NCBI GenBank assembly: GCA_027045875.1
Contig: JALUAG010000076.1
Coordinates: 1 to 64,000, forward strand
Length of the DNA stretch: 64,000 nucleotides
Origin: Alphaproteobacteria bacterium
GTDB lineage: Bacteria; Pseudomonadota; Alphaproteobacteria; Geminicoccales; Geminicoccaceae
Reading direction: 5' to 3'
Positions 1 through 13,275 of this stretch are shown piece after piece (the first letter of the stretch is position 1; the number at the start of each line of letters is the position of its first letter). The notes beneath the pieces are model-generated. The model did no database searches and had not been told where the DNA came from. It saw nothing but the letters and a program-made list of their open reading frames with translations. Position numbers and translations under genes: made by a program.

Positions 1-145
1 CCACCTCCATCGTCGCCTTGTCCGTCTCGATCTCCGCAATCACCTCCCCGGGCGACACCTTCTCCCCCTCCCTCTTCAGCCAACGCGAAAGATTGCCCTC
101 CGTCATCGTCGGCGAAAGAGCGGGCATCAGGATCTCTACGGGCAT
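1..145 (-). CDS. pdhB: Lipoyl-domain start of a pyruvate dehydrogenase subunit, probably E1 beta (partial)
   Basis: Only the first 48 residues are in the window; the gene runs off the left edge. They form the start of a biotinyl-lipoyl domain, with the lipoylated lysine in the motif ETDKATMEV. The gene lies 60 bp downstream of pdhA on the same strand. In many alphaproteobacteria the E1 beta subunit (PdhB) carries such an N-terminal lipoyl domain and directly follows pdhA, so PdhB is the best guess. The visible part cannot exclude the E2 acetyltransferase (PdhC), which starts with the same type of domain. Confidence 0.8.
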   Translation of the reverse strand, partial: MPVEILMPALSPTMTEGNLSRWLKREGEKVSPGEVIAEIETDKATMEV

Positions 146-205
146 CGGAATGTCCTCCTTGCCGGGCGGTCCGCGAGGAGCCGTTCGGCCCGCACCACCG
201 CCGGC

Positions 206-1255
206 TCAGACCAGCACGTCGGTATAGAGCTCGCTCGGATCCGGTTCCGGGCTGTCCTGGGCGAAGCGGGCGGCGTCGTTGACGATGTTGCGGATTTCAC
301 GGTCGATCGCCTTGAGCTCCTCCTCGCCGGCCAGCTCGCGCTCCAGCAACAGGCGCTTCAGCTGGTCGATGGGATCGTGCTGTTCGCGGACCTTCTGGAC
401 CTCCTCCCGGGTCCGGTACTTGGCGGGGTCGGACATGGAATGCCCGCGGTAGCGGTAGGTCTGGGCCTCGAGGATGAACGGCCCCTTGCCGCTGCGCACG
501 TATGCCGCCACCTCCTGCGCCTTTTCGTAGACGGCGATCACGTCCATCCCGTCCACTTGCTCGCCGGGGATGGCGAAGGCCTGGCCGCGCTGGGCGAGCT
601 CGGTGCTGGCGGTGGCGCGCGTGAGGGGTGTGCCCATCGCGTAGCGGTTGTTCTCGATCACGTAGAGCACCGGCAGCTTCCACAACGCCGCCATGTTGAA
701 CGATTCGTAGACCTGGCCCTGGTTGGCCGCGCCCTCGCCGAAATATGTTGCGCAGATGCCGCCGTCGCCGCGGTACTTGTGGGCGAAGGCGAGGCCGGTG
801 CCGAGGGGCACCTGGGCGCCGACGATGCCGTGTCCGCCGTAGAAGTTCTTGTCCCTGGCGAACATGTGCATGGAGCCGCCCTTGCCCTTGGAATAGCCGG
901 TGACGCGACCGGTGAGCTCGGCCATCACCCGCCGCGGGTCCATGCCGCAGACCAGCATGTGGCCGTGGTCGCGGTAGCTGGTGATCACCGAATCGCGGTC
1001 GGTCAGGGCGTGCTGGATGCCGGTGCAGACCGCCTCCTGGCCGATGTAGAGGTGGCAGAAGCCGCCGATCAGGCCCATGCCGTAGAGCTGGCCGGCCTTC
1101 TCCTCGAAACGGCGGATCAGCAGCATGTCGCGATAGAAGGCGAGCAGCTTGTCGCGCGGCGGCAGGGCACGCGCCTTGGACGTCCTGTTCGAGCTGGCTG
1201 AAGCGGTTTTCCTGCCGCTCCTGGGGCTCTTGCCCCCGCGTGATGCAGCGCACAT
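206..1255 (-). CDS. pdhA: Pyruvate dehydrogenase E1 component, alpha subunit
   Basis: This 349-residue subunit pairs with E1 beta to decarboxylate pyruvate and acetylate the lipoyl arm of E2, feeding acetyl-CoA to the TCA cycle. The thiamine diphosphate motif runs from GEGAANQG (about residues 173-180) to the paired Asn at 202-203. The conserved loop YRYRGHSMSDP lies near residue 290. I chose the ATG at 1255 because the reading frame upstream is Arg/Pro-rich and unlike the family. The first 30 residues are a basic, Ser-rich leader, as often seen in PdhA. It follows ftsB after a 143 bp gap and precedes the lipoyl-domain gene. Confidence 0.97.
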   Translation of the reverse strand: MCAASRGGKSPRSGRKTASASSNRTSKARALPPRDKLLAFYRDMLLIRRFEEKAGQLYGMGLIGGFCHLYIGQEAVCTGIQHALTDRDSVITSYRDHGHMLVCGMDPRRVMAELTGRVTGYSKGKGGSMHMFARDKNFYGGHGIVGAQVPLGTGLAFAHKYRGDGGICATYFGEGAANQGQVYESFNMAALWKLPVLYVIENNRYAMGTPLTRATASTELAQRGQAFAIPGEQVDGMDVIAVYEKAQEVAAYVRSGKGPFILEAQTYRYRGHSMSDPAKYRTREEVQKVREQHDPIDQLKRLLLERELAGEEELKAIDREIRNIVNDAARFAQDSPEPDPSELYTDVLV

Positions 1256-1398
1256 GGCGTTGCCTCTCCCGATCGGGTTGCCGGATCTGCCATCGGGCGG
1301 CCCCGCCGAGGGCGGGCGCCGGCGGTCTTCTAGCGCAGAGGTTCCCACTTCGATACCCATCCACGCGCATGAGGGCCATGCAGGAGCGGGAGGGCGGG

Positions 1399-1761
1399 TC
1401 AGCGGGCCTCCGCCTCCTCCACCTCCGCTTCCGGTTCGACGAGCACGATCACCTCCTCGGGCCGCAGATAGCCGAGCCGCCGCAGCTCGCTCTCCAAAAG
1501 ATCGGCGTCGGTCTGGCCGGGCCGCAGCGCTTCGACCCGGCGCGCCAGGGCCTCGCGTTCGGCCTCGAGGGCGGCGAGCTCGCGCTCGGCCCGCGCCACC
1601 TCCCGGCGCAGATCCATCCAGGCCAGGAGGCCGCGTTTCCCGTGGACCGCGTGATAGCCGAAATAGGCGAGCAGCAGGGTGAGCGGCAGCAGCAGCCAGC
1701 GCGCCCGGATCGTCCGCCGCAGGCGGTGGAGGAGGTCGGCGAGGCGATCGGCGCTGCCCAC
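1399..1761 (-). CDS. ftsB: FtsB/DivIC-type septum formation protein
   Basis: This is a small bitopic division protein of about 120 residues. A basic N-terminus is followed by one membrane segment (about residues 22-40) and then a heptad-like coiled coil rich in Glu, Arg, Ala and Leu (about 45-80). That is the FtsB/DivIC layout; such proteins bridge FtsL and FtsQ in the periplasm. I take the GTG at 1761 as the start. A GGAGG sits 8 bases ahead of it and the gene then begins just after the eno stop. An ATG at 1803 would add 14 Arg-rich residues and overlap eno. The eno-ftsB-pdhA order is usual in alphaproteobacteria. Confidence 0.87.
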   Translation of the reverse strand: MGSADRLADLLHRLRRTIRARWLLLPLTLLLAYFGYHAVHGKRGLLAWMDLRREVARAERELAALEAEREALARRVEALRPGQTDADLLESELRRLGYLRPEEVIVLVEPEAEVEEAEAR

Positions 1762-1765
1762 CCGC

Positions 1766-5582
<3,817 letters not shown>

Positions 5583-5661
5583 CAATCGCCATTGTCTACA
5601 CGGAGGCGGCCGCGAGGCCAAGGCGCGGTGATGCCGCGCCCATCCGCCGGTGGCCGGAAGC

Positions 5662-5985
5662 TCACTGGGCGACCGGGGCGCTGGGCACGCCCGGGGCTTC
5701 CTCCTGCGGCGCCGGCGCCGGGGCGGTGGCCGGCTGATCGAGCACGATCGGCGCCCGGGTGGCGTTGCCGGCGAGAATGGCGAGCAGCAGGCTGGTGCCG
5801 ATGAAGCTCGCCGCCAGGATGGCGGTGGTGCGGGTCAGAAGGTTGGCCGCCCCGCGGCCGCTCGTGAGCCCGCCGAAGGTGCCGCCGCCGATGCCGAGCC
5901 CCCCGCCTTCGCTGCGCTGGATCAGGATCACCCCGACCAGCGCCATGGCGATGAACAGATGAATGACGAGAACCACCGTGGCCAT
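5662..5985 (-). CDS. secG: Preprotein translocase subunit SecG
   Basis: SecG is the small accessory subunit of the SecYEG protein-export channel. The 107-residue product has two membrane segments (about residues 1-20 and 52-72). Between them is the family loop: QRSEGGGLG, a Gly-rich stretch, then TRTTAILA. The C-terminal 35 residues are rich in Ala, Pro and Glu, a common alphaproteobacterial tail. The position between tpiA and pyrG on the minus strand matches the usual order in this class. The 79 bp to pyrG hold nothing I recognise. Confidence 0.95.
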   Translation of the reverse strand: MATVVLVIHLFIAMALVGVILIQRSEGGGLGIGGGTFGGLTSGRGAANLLTRTTAILAASFIGTSLLLAILAGNATRAPIVLDQPATAPAPAPQEEAPGVPSAPVAQ

Positions 5986-6021
5986 GTCGTGATCACCTCG
6001 AACGAAAAACGGGCGGACGCC

Positions 6022-6774
6022 TCACGCGCCGCCGCCCGACGTGTAGATACGCCAGAATTCCTCGGCGTCGAGACTGGCCCCTCCTACCAGTACGCCGTCG
6101 ACTTCCGGCTGGGCCATGATCTCGGCCGCGTTGGCGGCCTTCACCGAGCCCCCGTAAAGGAGGCCGACGGCGTCCCCCTCGCCCAGCCGGGCGGCGAGCT
6201 GACGGCGCAGCCAGGCGTGGGTCTCGCGGATGTCGTCGGTGGTCGGCGTGCGGCCGGTGCCGATCGCCCAGACGGGCTCGTAGGCCACGACCAGCCGGGC
6301 GGCAGCCGCGTTCTCGGGCAGCGAGCCGTCGAGCTGCCTCGCCAGCACCTCGTAGCGGCGGCCGGCGAGCCATTCCTCCTCCGTCTCGCCGATGCAGAGC
6401 ACGGCCAGAAGGCCGCTCTCCATGGCCGCCGCCGCCTTGCGACGGACGAGCTCGTCGGTCTCGCCGAGCCCGTGGCGGCGCTCGGAATGGCCGACGATCA
6501 CCGCCCCTGCGCCGGCGTCCTTGAGCATCGGCGCACTGATGCAGCCGGTGTAGGGCCCTTCCGGCTTGTCGTGACAGTCCTGTCCGCCCACCAGGAGCGC
6601 GCTGCCCGCCACCCGCCGCGCCACCTCCGCCAGCACCGTGGCCGGCGGAAAGATGCCGAGGGTGCCCGAAAGCCGGGCGCCGCGCTGCGCGAGACTGCCG
6701 GCGAGCGCCAGCGCGTCCGCCCGCAGACCGTGCATTTTCCAGTTCCCGAAAACGATCGGCCGGGCCAGCGGCAT
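6022..6774 (-). CDS. tpiA: Triosephosphate isomerase
   Basis: TpiA interconverts dihydroxyacetone phosphate and glyceraldehyde-3-phosphate. The 250 residues carry the complete active site: Lys13 in GNWKMHG, His96 in VGHSERR, Glu166 in AYEPVWAIGTG, and the phosphate-binding LLYGGSVKAAN near the end. The ATG at 6774 was chosen because the 49 codons ahead of it in frame are low-complexity and unlike the family. It is the first gene of the minus-strand set and is divergent from ppiD across 167 bp. secG follows after 36 bp. Confidence 0.97.
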   Translation of the reverse strand: MPLARPIVFGNWKMHGLRADALALAGSLAQRGARLSGTLGIFPPATVLAEVARRVAGSALLVGGQDCHDKPEGPYTGCISAPMLKDAGAGAVIVGHSERRHGLGETDELVRRKAAAAMESGLLAVLCIGETEEEWLAGRRYEVLARQLDGSLPENAAAARLVVAYEPVWAIGTGRTPTTDDIRETHAWLRRQLAARLGEGDAVGLLYGGSVKAANAAEIMAQPEVDGVLVGGASLDAEEFWRIYTSGGGA

Positions 6775-6859
6775 CGGGCGCTCCGACGGGTTTGGGGGCC
6801 GCGCGAGAGGTATCACACCGCCTCCCGCGTTTCCAGAGGGGGCGGCAGGATGCCCGAGC

Positions 6860-6888
6860 TTGCCGCTCCTTCGGCGCTTCGCTATCGT
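6860..6888 (+). promoter_or_regulatory. Candidate sigma-70-type promoter for ppiD-trpE
   Basis: TTGCCG and TATCGT are separated by exactly 17 bases in the tpiA/ppiD divergent gap; each matches four of six consensus positions. A start point would fall near 6895, about 47 bases before the ppiD ATG. This is a pattern match only; in such GC-rich DNA it is suggestive rather than firm. Confidence 0.3.
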
Positions 6889-6941
6889 GCCGCGGTGCCG
6901 CCGGCCGGTCCGCCTTCCCACAGCATCCTGGTTTGTCGAAC

Positions 6942-8834
6942 ATGCTGGACGCGTTGCGCAGTAAGGCCTCGTCCTGGGTCGTCAAGGCCTTCCTCGGGCT
7001 GCTGATCGTCAGCTTCGCGGTCTGGGGCATCGGCGACATCTTCCTCGGCCCCCGCGGCGGCAACGTCGCCGCCACCGTGGACGACCGGGAGATCACCACC
7101 GTCGAGCTGGACCGCGAGTTCGAGGCCCAGCTCCGGCGCATGAGCGAGCAGTTCGGCATCGCCATCGACCGCAACAATCCGCTCGCCGCCACCGCCCTCA
7201 ACGAGGCGCTGCAGCGGCTGATCGCGCGACGCCTCGTCGACGCCTACGTGACCGAGCTCGGGGTCGGCGTGAGCGACGAGGAGGTGGCGGAGGCCATCCG
7301 CAGCGATCCCAACTTCACCGACGCCGCCGGCAATTTCGAGCGCGGCCGGCTGGAGCTGTTCCTGCGTTCCGTCGGCATCACGGAAAAGGCGTTCGTCGAC
7401 GAGGTGCGGGCGGAGCTCGCCCGCAGCCGTCTGCTGCGCGCGATCGCCGAGCCGGTCCGTCCCTCCGACTTCCTCGCCCGTTTCCTCTACGACTACCGCA
7501 ACGAGGAGCGGACGGCCGAGGCACTCCTGGTGCAGGCCGCCGCCATGGAGGTGGCCGAGCCCGACGACGCCACCCTCGAGGCCTGGCTCGAGGAGAACAG
7601 GGACGCGTTCCGGCGTCCCGAGTTCCGCAAGGTGGTGATCGCCCTCATCGGCGCCGAGGATCTGGTGGACGAGATTTCGGTGCCGGAAGAGGAGGTGCGG
7701 CAGCTCTACGAATCCCGCAAGAGCCTCTACACCGCGCCGGAGCGGCGCGAGATCGCCCAGCTCCTGCTGCCCGACGAGGACACCGCCCGCGAGGCCCAGC
7801 GCCTTCTCGGGCAGGGCAGGAGCTTCGAGGAGGTGGCCCAGGCGCTGGCCGAGGCGGGGGCCCGGTTCTCGCTCGTCGGCCCGGTCGAGCGCAGCGGTCT
7901 GCCCGCGGCCCTCGCGGAAACCGCCTTTGCCCTCTCCGAAGGAGAGATCGGCGAGCCGATCCGCACGCCTTTCGGCTGGCACATCCTGCGGGTCGTCAGG
8001 ATCGAACCGGAACGGGTAGCCGACTTCGCGGAGAAGAAGGCCGAGCTCGAACGGGAGCTGGCGCTCGAGAAGGCGACCGACCAGCTGCCCGATTTCGCGG
8101 CCACCCTGGACGACGAGATCGCGGCCGGCGTGCCCCTCGAGGAGGCGGCCGAGAAACTGGGCATCCGGTTGCTGGCGATCGCGGCGGTGGACCGCGAGGG
8201 CAAGGATCCGGAAGGCCGGCCGGTGGCACCCGACGATCTCACGCCGGACATTCTGGAGGCCGTGTTCGCGGCGCCGGCGGGCGAGCCCTCGCTGCTCGAG
8301 GAGACCCGCGACGGACGCTATTTCCTGTTCCGGGTGGACGAGATCCAGGAGGCGCGGCCGCTGACGCTGGCCGAGGCCCGCGACCGCGTCCGCGAGGCCT
8401 GGCGGCGCGAACAGCAGCAGGAGGCGGCCCGGGCGCTGGCCGACAGCCTCCTCGAGGAGGCCCGGGCCGGTCGCGGCTTCGCCGAGCTCGAAGCGACCGC
8501 CGCGGGCGTCGTCCGTCGCGAGGTGGGGCCGCTCAAGCGCGGCGAGACGGGAGCCGCCTTCGGCCTCACCCCGAGCGGGGTGCGGGCGATCTTCACCACC
8601 GACAAGGACGCCCTCGTGGCGGAGCCGGTCGAGACCCCGGAAGGGGTCGCCCTGCTGCGGGTCACCGCCATCGAACCGGCACCCGAACCCGAGGATCTGA
8701 CGCCGCTCCGCGACCAGCTCCGGATCGGCTGGCGGTCCGATCTGTTCGCCCAGTTCGAGGGCGCGCTCCGGGCGCGCTATGCGATCGAGGTCAATCAGCA
8801 GGCGATGGCGACGGTGCTCGGAGCCGGGGGCTGA
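6942..8834 (+). CDS. ppiD: PpiD/SurA-like periplasmic peptidyl-prolyl isomerase, membrane-anchored
   Basis: This 630-residue folding factor is anchored in the inner membrane by one segment (about residues 13-33, with flanking Lys/Arg inside). A SurA-N-like chaperone region follows, then a parvulin rotamase domain (about 265-375; note FGWHILRV) and a second partly degenerate rotamase-like region. PpiD helps newly exported outer-membrane proteins fold at the Sec translocon. The ATG at 6942 puts the membrane segment at the start as in the family. trpE begins four bases after the stop, an arrangement found in many alphaproteobacteria. Confidence 0.92.
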   Translation: MLDALRSKASSWVVKAFLGLLIVSFAVWGIGDIFLGPRGGNVAATVDDREITTVELDREFEAQLRRMSEQFGIAIDRNNPLAATALNEALQRLIARRLVDAYVTELGVGVSDEEVAEAIRSDPNFTDAAGNFERGRLELFLRSVGITEKAFVDEVRAELARSRLLRAIAEPVRPSDFLARFLYDYRNEERTAEALLVQAAAMEVAEPDDATLEAWLEENRDAFRRPEFRKVVIALIGAEDLVDEISVPEEEVRQLYESRKSLYTAPERREIAQLLLPDEDTAREAQRLLGQGRSFEEVAQALAEAGARFSLVGPVERSGLPAALAETAFALSEGEIGEPIRTPFGWHILRVVRIEPERVADFAEKKAELERELALEKATDQLPDFAATLDDEIAAGVPLEEAAEKLGIRLLAIAAVDREGKDPEGRPVAPDDLTPDILEAVFAAPAGEPSLLEETRDGRYFLFRVDEIQEARPLTLAEARDRVREAWRREQQQEAARALADSLLEEARAGRGFAELEATAAGVVRREVGPLKRGETGAAFGLTPSGVRAIFTTDKDALVAEPVETPEGVALLRVTAIEPAPEPEDLTPLRDQLRIGWRSDLFAQFEGALRARYAIEVNQQAMATVLGAGG

Positions 8835-8838
8835 CGGC

Positions 8839-10341
8839 ATGCGCCTGTCGCCCGATCCGGCGGAATTCGTCGCCGCCTACGAGGACGGCCGCGCACAGGT
8901 GGTCTGGACCTCGCTGGTGGCGGATCTCGAAACCCCGGTCTCCGCCTTCCTGAAGCTGGCCGAGAACCGGCCCTACAGCTTTCTCCTGGAAAGCGTCGAA
9001 GGCGGCGCCACCCGCGGGCGCTATTCCATCATTGGGCTGCGCCCCGACCTCGTGTGGCGCTGTTTCGGCGAGCGGGCCGAGATCAATCGCGAGGCGCTCC
9101 AGGGCCGCGACCGCTTCCGGCCCGACGAGCTGCCGGCGCTGGCCAGCCTGCGCCGGCTGATGGAGGCGACGCGGATCGCCCTGCCGCCGGAACTGCCGCC
9201 GATGGCCGCCGGTCTCTTCGGCCACATGGGCTACGACATGGTGCGGCTGATGGAGCGGCTGCCGGATCTCAACCCGGATCGCCTCGGCCTGCCCGACGCG
9301 GTGTTCGTGCGGCCCACCCTGATCGCCGTCTTCGACAACATCCTCGACCGGGTGACCCTGGTGACGCCGGTCTGGCCGCGGCGCGATCTCGCCGCCCGCG
9401 CCGCCCTCGATCTCGCGGCCGAGAGGCTGGCCGACGCCATCGCCGACTTCCAGCGCAGCCTCGGCCACGGCACCCTGCGCATGGCGAGCCCGCCGCCGCA
9501 GCCGCGCTCGAACGTGAGCCGCGAGGAGTACCACGAGATGGTACGGCGTGCCAAAGCCTACATCATGGCCGGCGACATCTTCCAGGTGGTACCCTCGCAG
9601 CGCTTCACCCTGCCCTTCACCCTGCCGCCCTTCGCCCTCTATCGGGCGCTGCGCCGCCTCAATCCCTCGCCCTTCCTGTTCTTCCTCGATCTCGACGGCT
9701 ACGCGCTGGTGGGCTCCAGCCCCGAGATCCTGGTGCGGGTGCGGGACGGCAAGGTCACCATCCGCCCCATCGCCGGCACCCGCCGCCGGGGGGCGACGCG
9801 CGCCGAGGACGAGGCGCTGGCCCGCGACCTCCTGTCCGATCCCAAGGAGATCGCCGAGCACATCATGCTGCTCGATCTCGGTCGCAACGACGTCGGCCGG
9901 GTGGCGGAGATCGGCTCCGTGCGGGTGACCGAGAAAATGATCGTCGAGTACTACTCACACGTCATGCACATCGTCTCCAACGTCGAGGGCCGGCTGCGTT
10001 CCGACCGCGATGCCCTCGACGCCCTGATCGCCGGCTTCCCCGCCGGCACGGTGACGGGCGCCCCCAAGATCCGGGCGATGGAGATCATCGAGGAGCTGGA
10101 ACCCGAGCGTCGCGGCTTCTACGCCGGTGCCGTCGGCTACTTTGCCGCCGACGGCGGCATGGACACCTGCATCGCGCTCCGGACGGCGCTCGTGCGCGGC
10201 GACCAGATGTACGTTCAGGCCGGAGGCGGGGTGGTCGCCGACAGCGATCCCGAAGCCGAGTTCCAGGAGAGCTGCAACAAGGCCCGCGCCCTCGTGCGGG
10301 CGGCCGAGGAGGCGGTCAGCTTCGCCGGCCGCGGGAGCTGA
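8839..10341 (+). CDS. trpE: Anthranilate synthase component I
   Basis: TrpE converts chorismate and ammonia to anthranilate, the first committed step of tryptophan synthesis. The 500-residue product has the N-terminal tryptophan-feedback region, with LLES and GRYSIIG near residues 53-66. The C-terminal chorismate-binding half contains GDIFQVVPSQRF, PIAGTRRRG, LLDLGRNDVGRV, the PAGTVTGAPK loop and GAVGYF. It is probably cotranscribed with ppiD (4 bp gap). Its partner trpG is not next to it: an opposite-strand gene intervenes. No leader peptide or attenuator is visible ahead of trpE. Confidence 0.97.
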   Translation: MRLSPDPAEFVAAYEDGRAQVVWTSLVADLETPVSAFLKLAENRPYSFLLESVEGGATRGRYSIIGLRPDLVWRCFGERAEINREALQGRDRFRPDELPALASLRRLMEATRIALPPELPPMAAGLFGHMGYDMVRLMERLPDLNPDRLGLPDAVFVRPTLIAVFDNILDRVTLVTPVWPRRDLAARAALDLAAERLADAIADFQRSLGHGTLRMASPPPQPRSNVSREEYHEMVRRAKAYIMAGDIFQVVPSQRFTLPFTLPPFALYRALRRLNPSPFLFFLDLDGYALVGSSPEILVRVRDGKVTIRPIAGTRRRGATRAEDEALARDLLSDPKEIAEHIMLLDLGRNDVGRVAEIGSVRVTEKMIVEYYSHVMHIVSNVEGRLRSDRDALDALIAGFPAGTVTGAPKIRAMEIIEELEPERRGFYAGAVGYFAADGGMDTCIALRTALVRGDQMYVQAGGGVVADSDPEAEFQESCNKARALVRAAEEAVSFAGRGS

Positions 10342-10354
10342 GCGGAGGACCGTT

Positions 10355-11497
10355 TCAGCAGGCCGCCGCGCCGCCGCAGTCGGCGTTTCGGGCCATCACC
10401 GCCCGCGCCTCGCGCGCAGCACACAGTTCGGCGATCCGGATCTCCGGGCAGCGCCGCTGGCGCACCACCGTCCCGAGCTCGGCGAAGCGCACGCCGCGTG
10501 CCCGGGCCTCGGGGATCCACCGCTCCAGCACCTCGAGGGTGACGGCGTGGGGATGACCGATGACGATGGCGGTGCCGCGCCGCCGCGCCAGCCGTTCGGC
10601 GAGGGCGAGCTGGCGGCGGATGGCGGCGGGTTCCCGCTCGTTGTCGATGAACACGTCCCGCCCGCCGAACAGGATGCCCGCCTCCCGGGCCGCCTTCTCG
10701 GCGACGCTCCGGGGCGAGGTCCAGCTGTCGACATAGAGGAGGCCACGCTCGCGCAGGACCTCCATCACCGCCCGCATCGCCCCCATGTCGGCGGTCGCCC
10801 GGCTGCCCATGTGGTTGTTGACCCCGACCGCACCCGGCACCTGAGCGAGCGCCCAGGCGAGGCTGGCGCGGACCACCGCCGCCGACTGCCCGGCACGGAT
10901 GGCGCGCGGGCCGGGATCGAAGCCGGAGCTCTCGGGCTCCATCGGCATGTGCAGGAAGATCTCCTTGCCGGCCTCGCGGGCCACCGCCACCCGTCGCGGG
11001 GCGTCCTGGACGTAGGGCAGGAAGGACAGGGTCATCGGCGCCGGCAGCGCGGCCGCACGGCGCACCGTCTCCATGCTGTGCCCCATGTCGTCGAGCACCA
11101 GCGCGATCACCGGATCACCGGCCGGCGGGCCGGCGGGCGACCGCGCCGCCCGGTGCGGGGGACGCGGCCGGGGCCGGAGCGGGGCCGGCCGCGCCTCGGC
11201 GAGGGCCGGCGGCAGGGCGAGACGCGGCACCGCGGCGTAACTCGGCAGAGAGACCGCGGGCACCGGTTCCGGCGAAGACGCGATCGGCGGTGCCACCGCC
11301 CCCCGCACCGGGGGCGGGGCGGGCTCGGCCGCGTCCTGCCAGCGGGACAGCAGGAGACCGCCGCCCGTGGCCAGCAGGAAGACGGCGAGCAGCAGCAACG
11401 CTTCGCCACGCGACAGCCTCACCCGCCGCGGAAGCTGTCGCAGGCGGTCGAGGACGCGGGCAAAAGACGGCGGCCGGAACGCGCTCATGCGCGCCAT
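10355..11497 (-). CDS. Divergent polysaccharide deacetylase family protein (YibQ/DUF610-like)
   Basis: The 380-residue protein has a basic N-terminus, one membrane segment (about residues 33-51) and a Pro/Arg-rich linker. The C-terminal catalytic-like domain starts near residue 128 with IALVLDDMGHS and contains FLHMPMEPES, GVNNHMGSRAT, the DSWTSPRS region and VIGHPH. This matches the divergent polysaccharide deacetylase family, whose substrate is not firmly known; an envelope role fits the anchor. It is transcribed against the trp genes, ends 13 bp from trpE, and is divergent from trpG. Starting at the second Met (11488) is equally possible. Confidence 0.85.
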   Translation of the reverse strand: MARMSAFRPPSFARVLDRLRQLPRRVRLSRGEALLLLAVFLLATGGGLLLSRWQDAAEPAPPPVRGAVAPPIASSPEPVPAVSLPSYAAVPRLALPPALAEARPAPLRPRPRPPHRAARSPAGPPAGDPVIALVLDDMGHSMETVRRAAALPAPMTLSFLPYVQDAPRRVAVAREAGKEIFLHMPMEPESSGFDPGPRAIRAGQSAAVVRASLAWALAQVPGAVGVNNHMGSRATADMGAMRAVMEVLRERGLLYVDSWTSPRSVAEKAAREAGILFGGRDVFIDNEREPAAIRRQLALAERLARRRGTAIVIGHPHAVTLEVLERWIPEARARGVRFAELGTVVRQRRCPEIRIAELCAAREARAVMARNADCGGAAAC

Positions 11498-11659
11498 TAT
11501 GCCCGCGGCGGCCGGGTGGAAAAGGGCGATCTGTCGAAAAACCTACCGGCGGATGCCATCTCTCCTCCGGGCCCGCCGGTTGCGCCCTTGACGGCCGGGT
11601 CCACGCAAGCTTTGTAGATCGCCGTCTTGGCGCCACCGCCACCCGTCTCGAGTCCGGAC

Positions 11660-12244
11660 ATGCTGATCCTCATCGATAACTACGACAGCTTCACCTACAA
11701 TCTTTACCATTATCTCGGCGAACTCGGGGCCGAGGTGGCGGTCCACCGTAACGACACCATCACGCCCGAAGAGGTGCTGGCGCGGGCGCCCGAGGGCATC
11801 GTCATCTCGCCCGGCCCCTGCGATCCGGACCGGGCCGGCATTTCCCTGGACCTCGTCAGGGCGGCCGCGGGGCGGGTGCCCATCCTCGGCGTCTGTCTCG
11901 GGCACCAGGCCATCGCCCAGGCCTTCGGCGCCACCATCGGCCGCGCACCGGTCGTCATGCACGGCAAGGTGAGCGCCATCCATCACGACGGCAGCGGGGT
12001 CTTCCGGGGTCTGCCCTCGCCCTTTCCGGCCACCCGCTATCATTCGCTGGTGGCGCTCGCCGACACCATCCCCGACGTGCTCCTCGTCAATGCCCGCAGC
12101 GAGGACGGGCTGGTGATGGGCGTCCGCCACCGGCGCTGGCCGATCCACGGCGTGCAGTTCCATCCGGAAAGCATCGAGACCGGGCAGGGGCACGCGATCC
12201 TCGACAACTTCCTCGCCCTGTGCCGGACGGAGACCGTCGGATGA
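11660..12244 (+). CDS. trpG: Anthranilate synthase component II (glutamine amidotransferase)
   Basis: TrpG supplies ammonia from glutamine to TrpE; homologues may also serve the folate enzyme PabB. The 194-residue class-I amidotransferase begins [14 protein letters not shown]. It has the nucleophile Cys79 in GVCLGHQ, the oxyanion motif SPGPCDP, and the His-Glu pair in VQFHPES near residue 170. Its ATG is in family position. A weak TTGACG element lies at 11588-11593, but I see no convincing -10 partner. The stop overlaps the trpD start as ATGA, so translation is coupled. Confidence 0.95.
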   Translation: MLILIDNYDSFTYNLYHYLGELGAEVAVHRNDTITPEEVLARAPEGIVISPGPCDPDRAGISLDLVRAAAGRVPILGVCLGHQAIAQAFGATIGRAPVVMHGKVSAIHHDGSGVFRGLPSPFPATRYHSLVALADTIPDVLLVNARSEDGLVMGVRHRRWPIHGVQFHPESIETGQGHAILDNFLALCRTETVG

Positions 12245-13275
12245 CCGCCGAACTGCGACGTTTCCGGGAGCTCATCGCCGTCATCGCCGACGGCCGGCCG
12301 CTGTCCTTCGACCAGGCCCGCGAGGCCTTCGCCATCATGATGTCCGGCGACGCCACCCCGGCCCAGGTGGGCGCCTTCCTGATGGGGCTCCGGGTGCGTG
12401 GCGAGACGGTGGAGGAGATCCGCGCCGGGGCCAGCGAGCTGCGGGCGCGGATGCGGCGCATCCGGGCGCCGGAAGGGGCCATCGACACCTGCGGCACCGG
12501 CGGCGACGGGGCCGGCACCTACAACATCTCCACCGCCGCGGCGCTGGTCATCGCCGCCTGCGGGGTGCCGGTCGCCAAGCACGGCAACCGCGGCATCTCC
12601 TCCCGCTCCGGCTCCTCCGACGTGCTGGCGGCGCTCGGGGTCGACATCGACGCCCCCTTCGAGCGCATCGAACGGGCGCTGGCCGAGGCCGGCATCGGCT
12701 TCATGATGGCCCCCCGCCATCACGGCGCCATGCGCCACGTGGCGGGCCCGCGCGGCGAGCTCGGCACGCGCACCGTCTTCAACCTCCTCGGACCGCTGGC
12801 CAATCCCGCCGGCGTGCGGCGGCAGGTGATGGGCGTCTTTGCCGAACGCTGGATCGAACCCCTGGCGGCGGTGCTGGGCGGTCTCGGCAGCGAACGGGCT
12901 TGGGTCGTGCACGGCCACGACGGTCTCGACGAGCTCACCATCACCGGTCCCACCCGGGTCGCCGAATGGACCGGCAGCGAGGTGCGCACCTTCGAGGTGA
13001 CGCCGGAGGACGCCGGCCTGCCGCGCGGTCGCCTCGAGGATCTCCGGGGCGGTGATCCCGCCCACAACGCCGAGGCCATCCGCGCCGTGCTGGCCGGCGT
13101 GCGCGGCCCCTTCCGCGACGCCGTGCTGCTGTCGGCGGCGGCGGCGCTGCTGGTCGCCGGCAGGGCGGCCGATCTCGCCGAAGGGGCGGGCATGGCCGCC
13201 GAGGCGATCGACAGCGGCGCCGCCGAGCGGGTGCTGCAGAAGCTCGTGCGCATCACCGCGGAAGACGGCTCGTGA
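12241..13275 (+). CDS. trpD: Anthranilate phosphoribosyltransferase
   Basis: TrpD transfers ribose-5-phosphate from PRPP to anthranilate. The 344-residue product has the PRPP/Mg motif GTGGDG at residues 85-90 followed by YNISTAAA, the anthranilate-binding [15 protein letters not shown], and the later [11 protein letters not shown]. It is joined to its neighbours by overlapping codons: ATGA with trpG upstream and GTGA with trpC downstream. This makes trpG-trpD-trpC-moaC a tightly coupled run. Confidence 0.97.
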   Translation: MTAELRRFRELIAVIADGRPLSFDQAREAFAIMMSGDATPAQVGAFLMGLRVRGETVEEIRAGASELRARMRRIRAPEGAIDTCGTGGDGAGTYNISTAAALVIAACGVPVAKHGNRGISSRSGSSDVLAALGVDIDAPFERIERALAEAGIGFMMAPRHHGAMRHVAGPRGELGTRTVFNLLGPLANPAGVRRQVMGVFAERWIEPLAAVLGGLGSERAWVVHGHDGLDELTITGPTRVAEWTGSEVRTFEVTPEDAGLPRGRLEDLRGGDPAHNAEAIRAVLAGVRGPFRDAVLLSAAAALLVAGRAADLAEGAGMAAEAIDSGAAERVLQKLVRITAEDGS

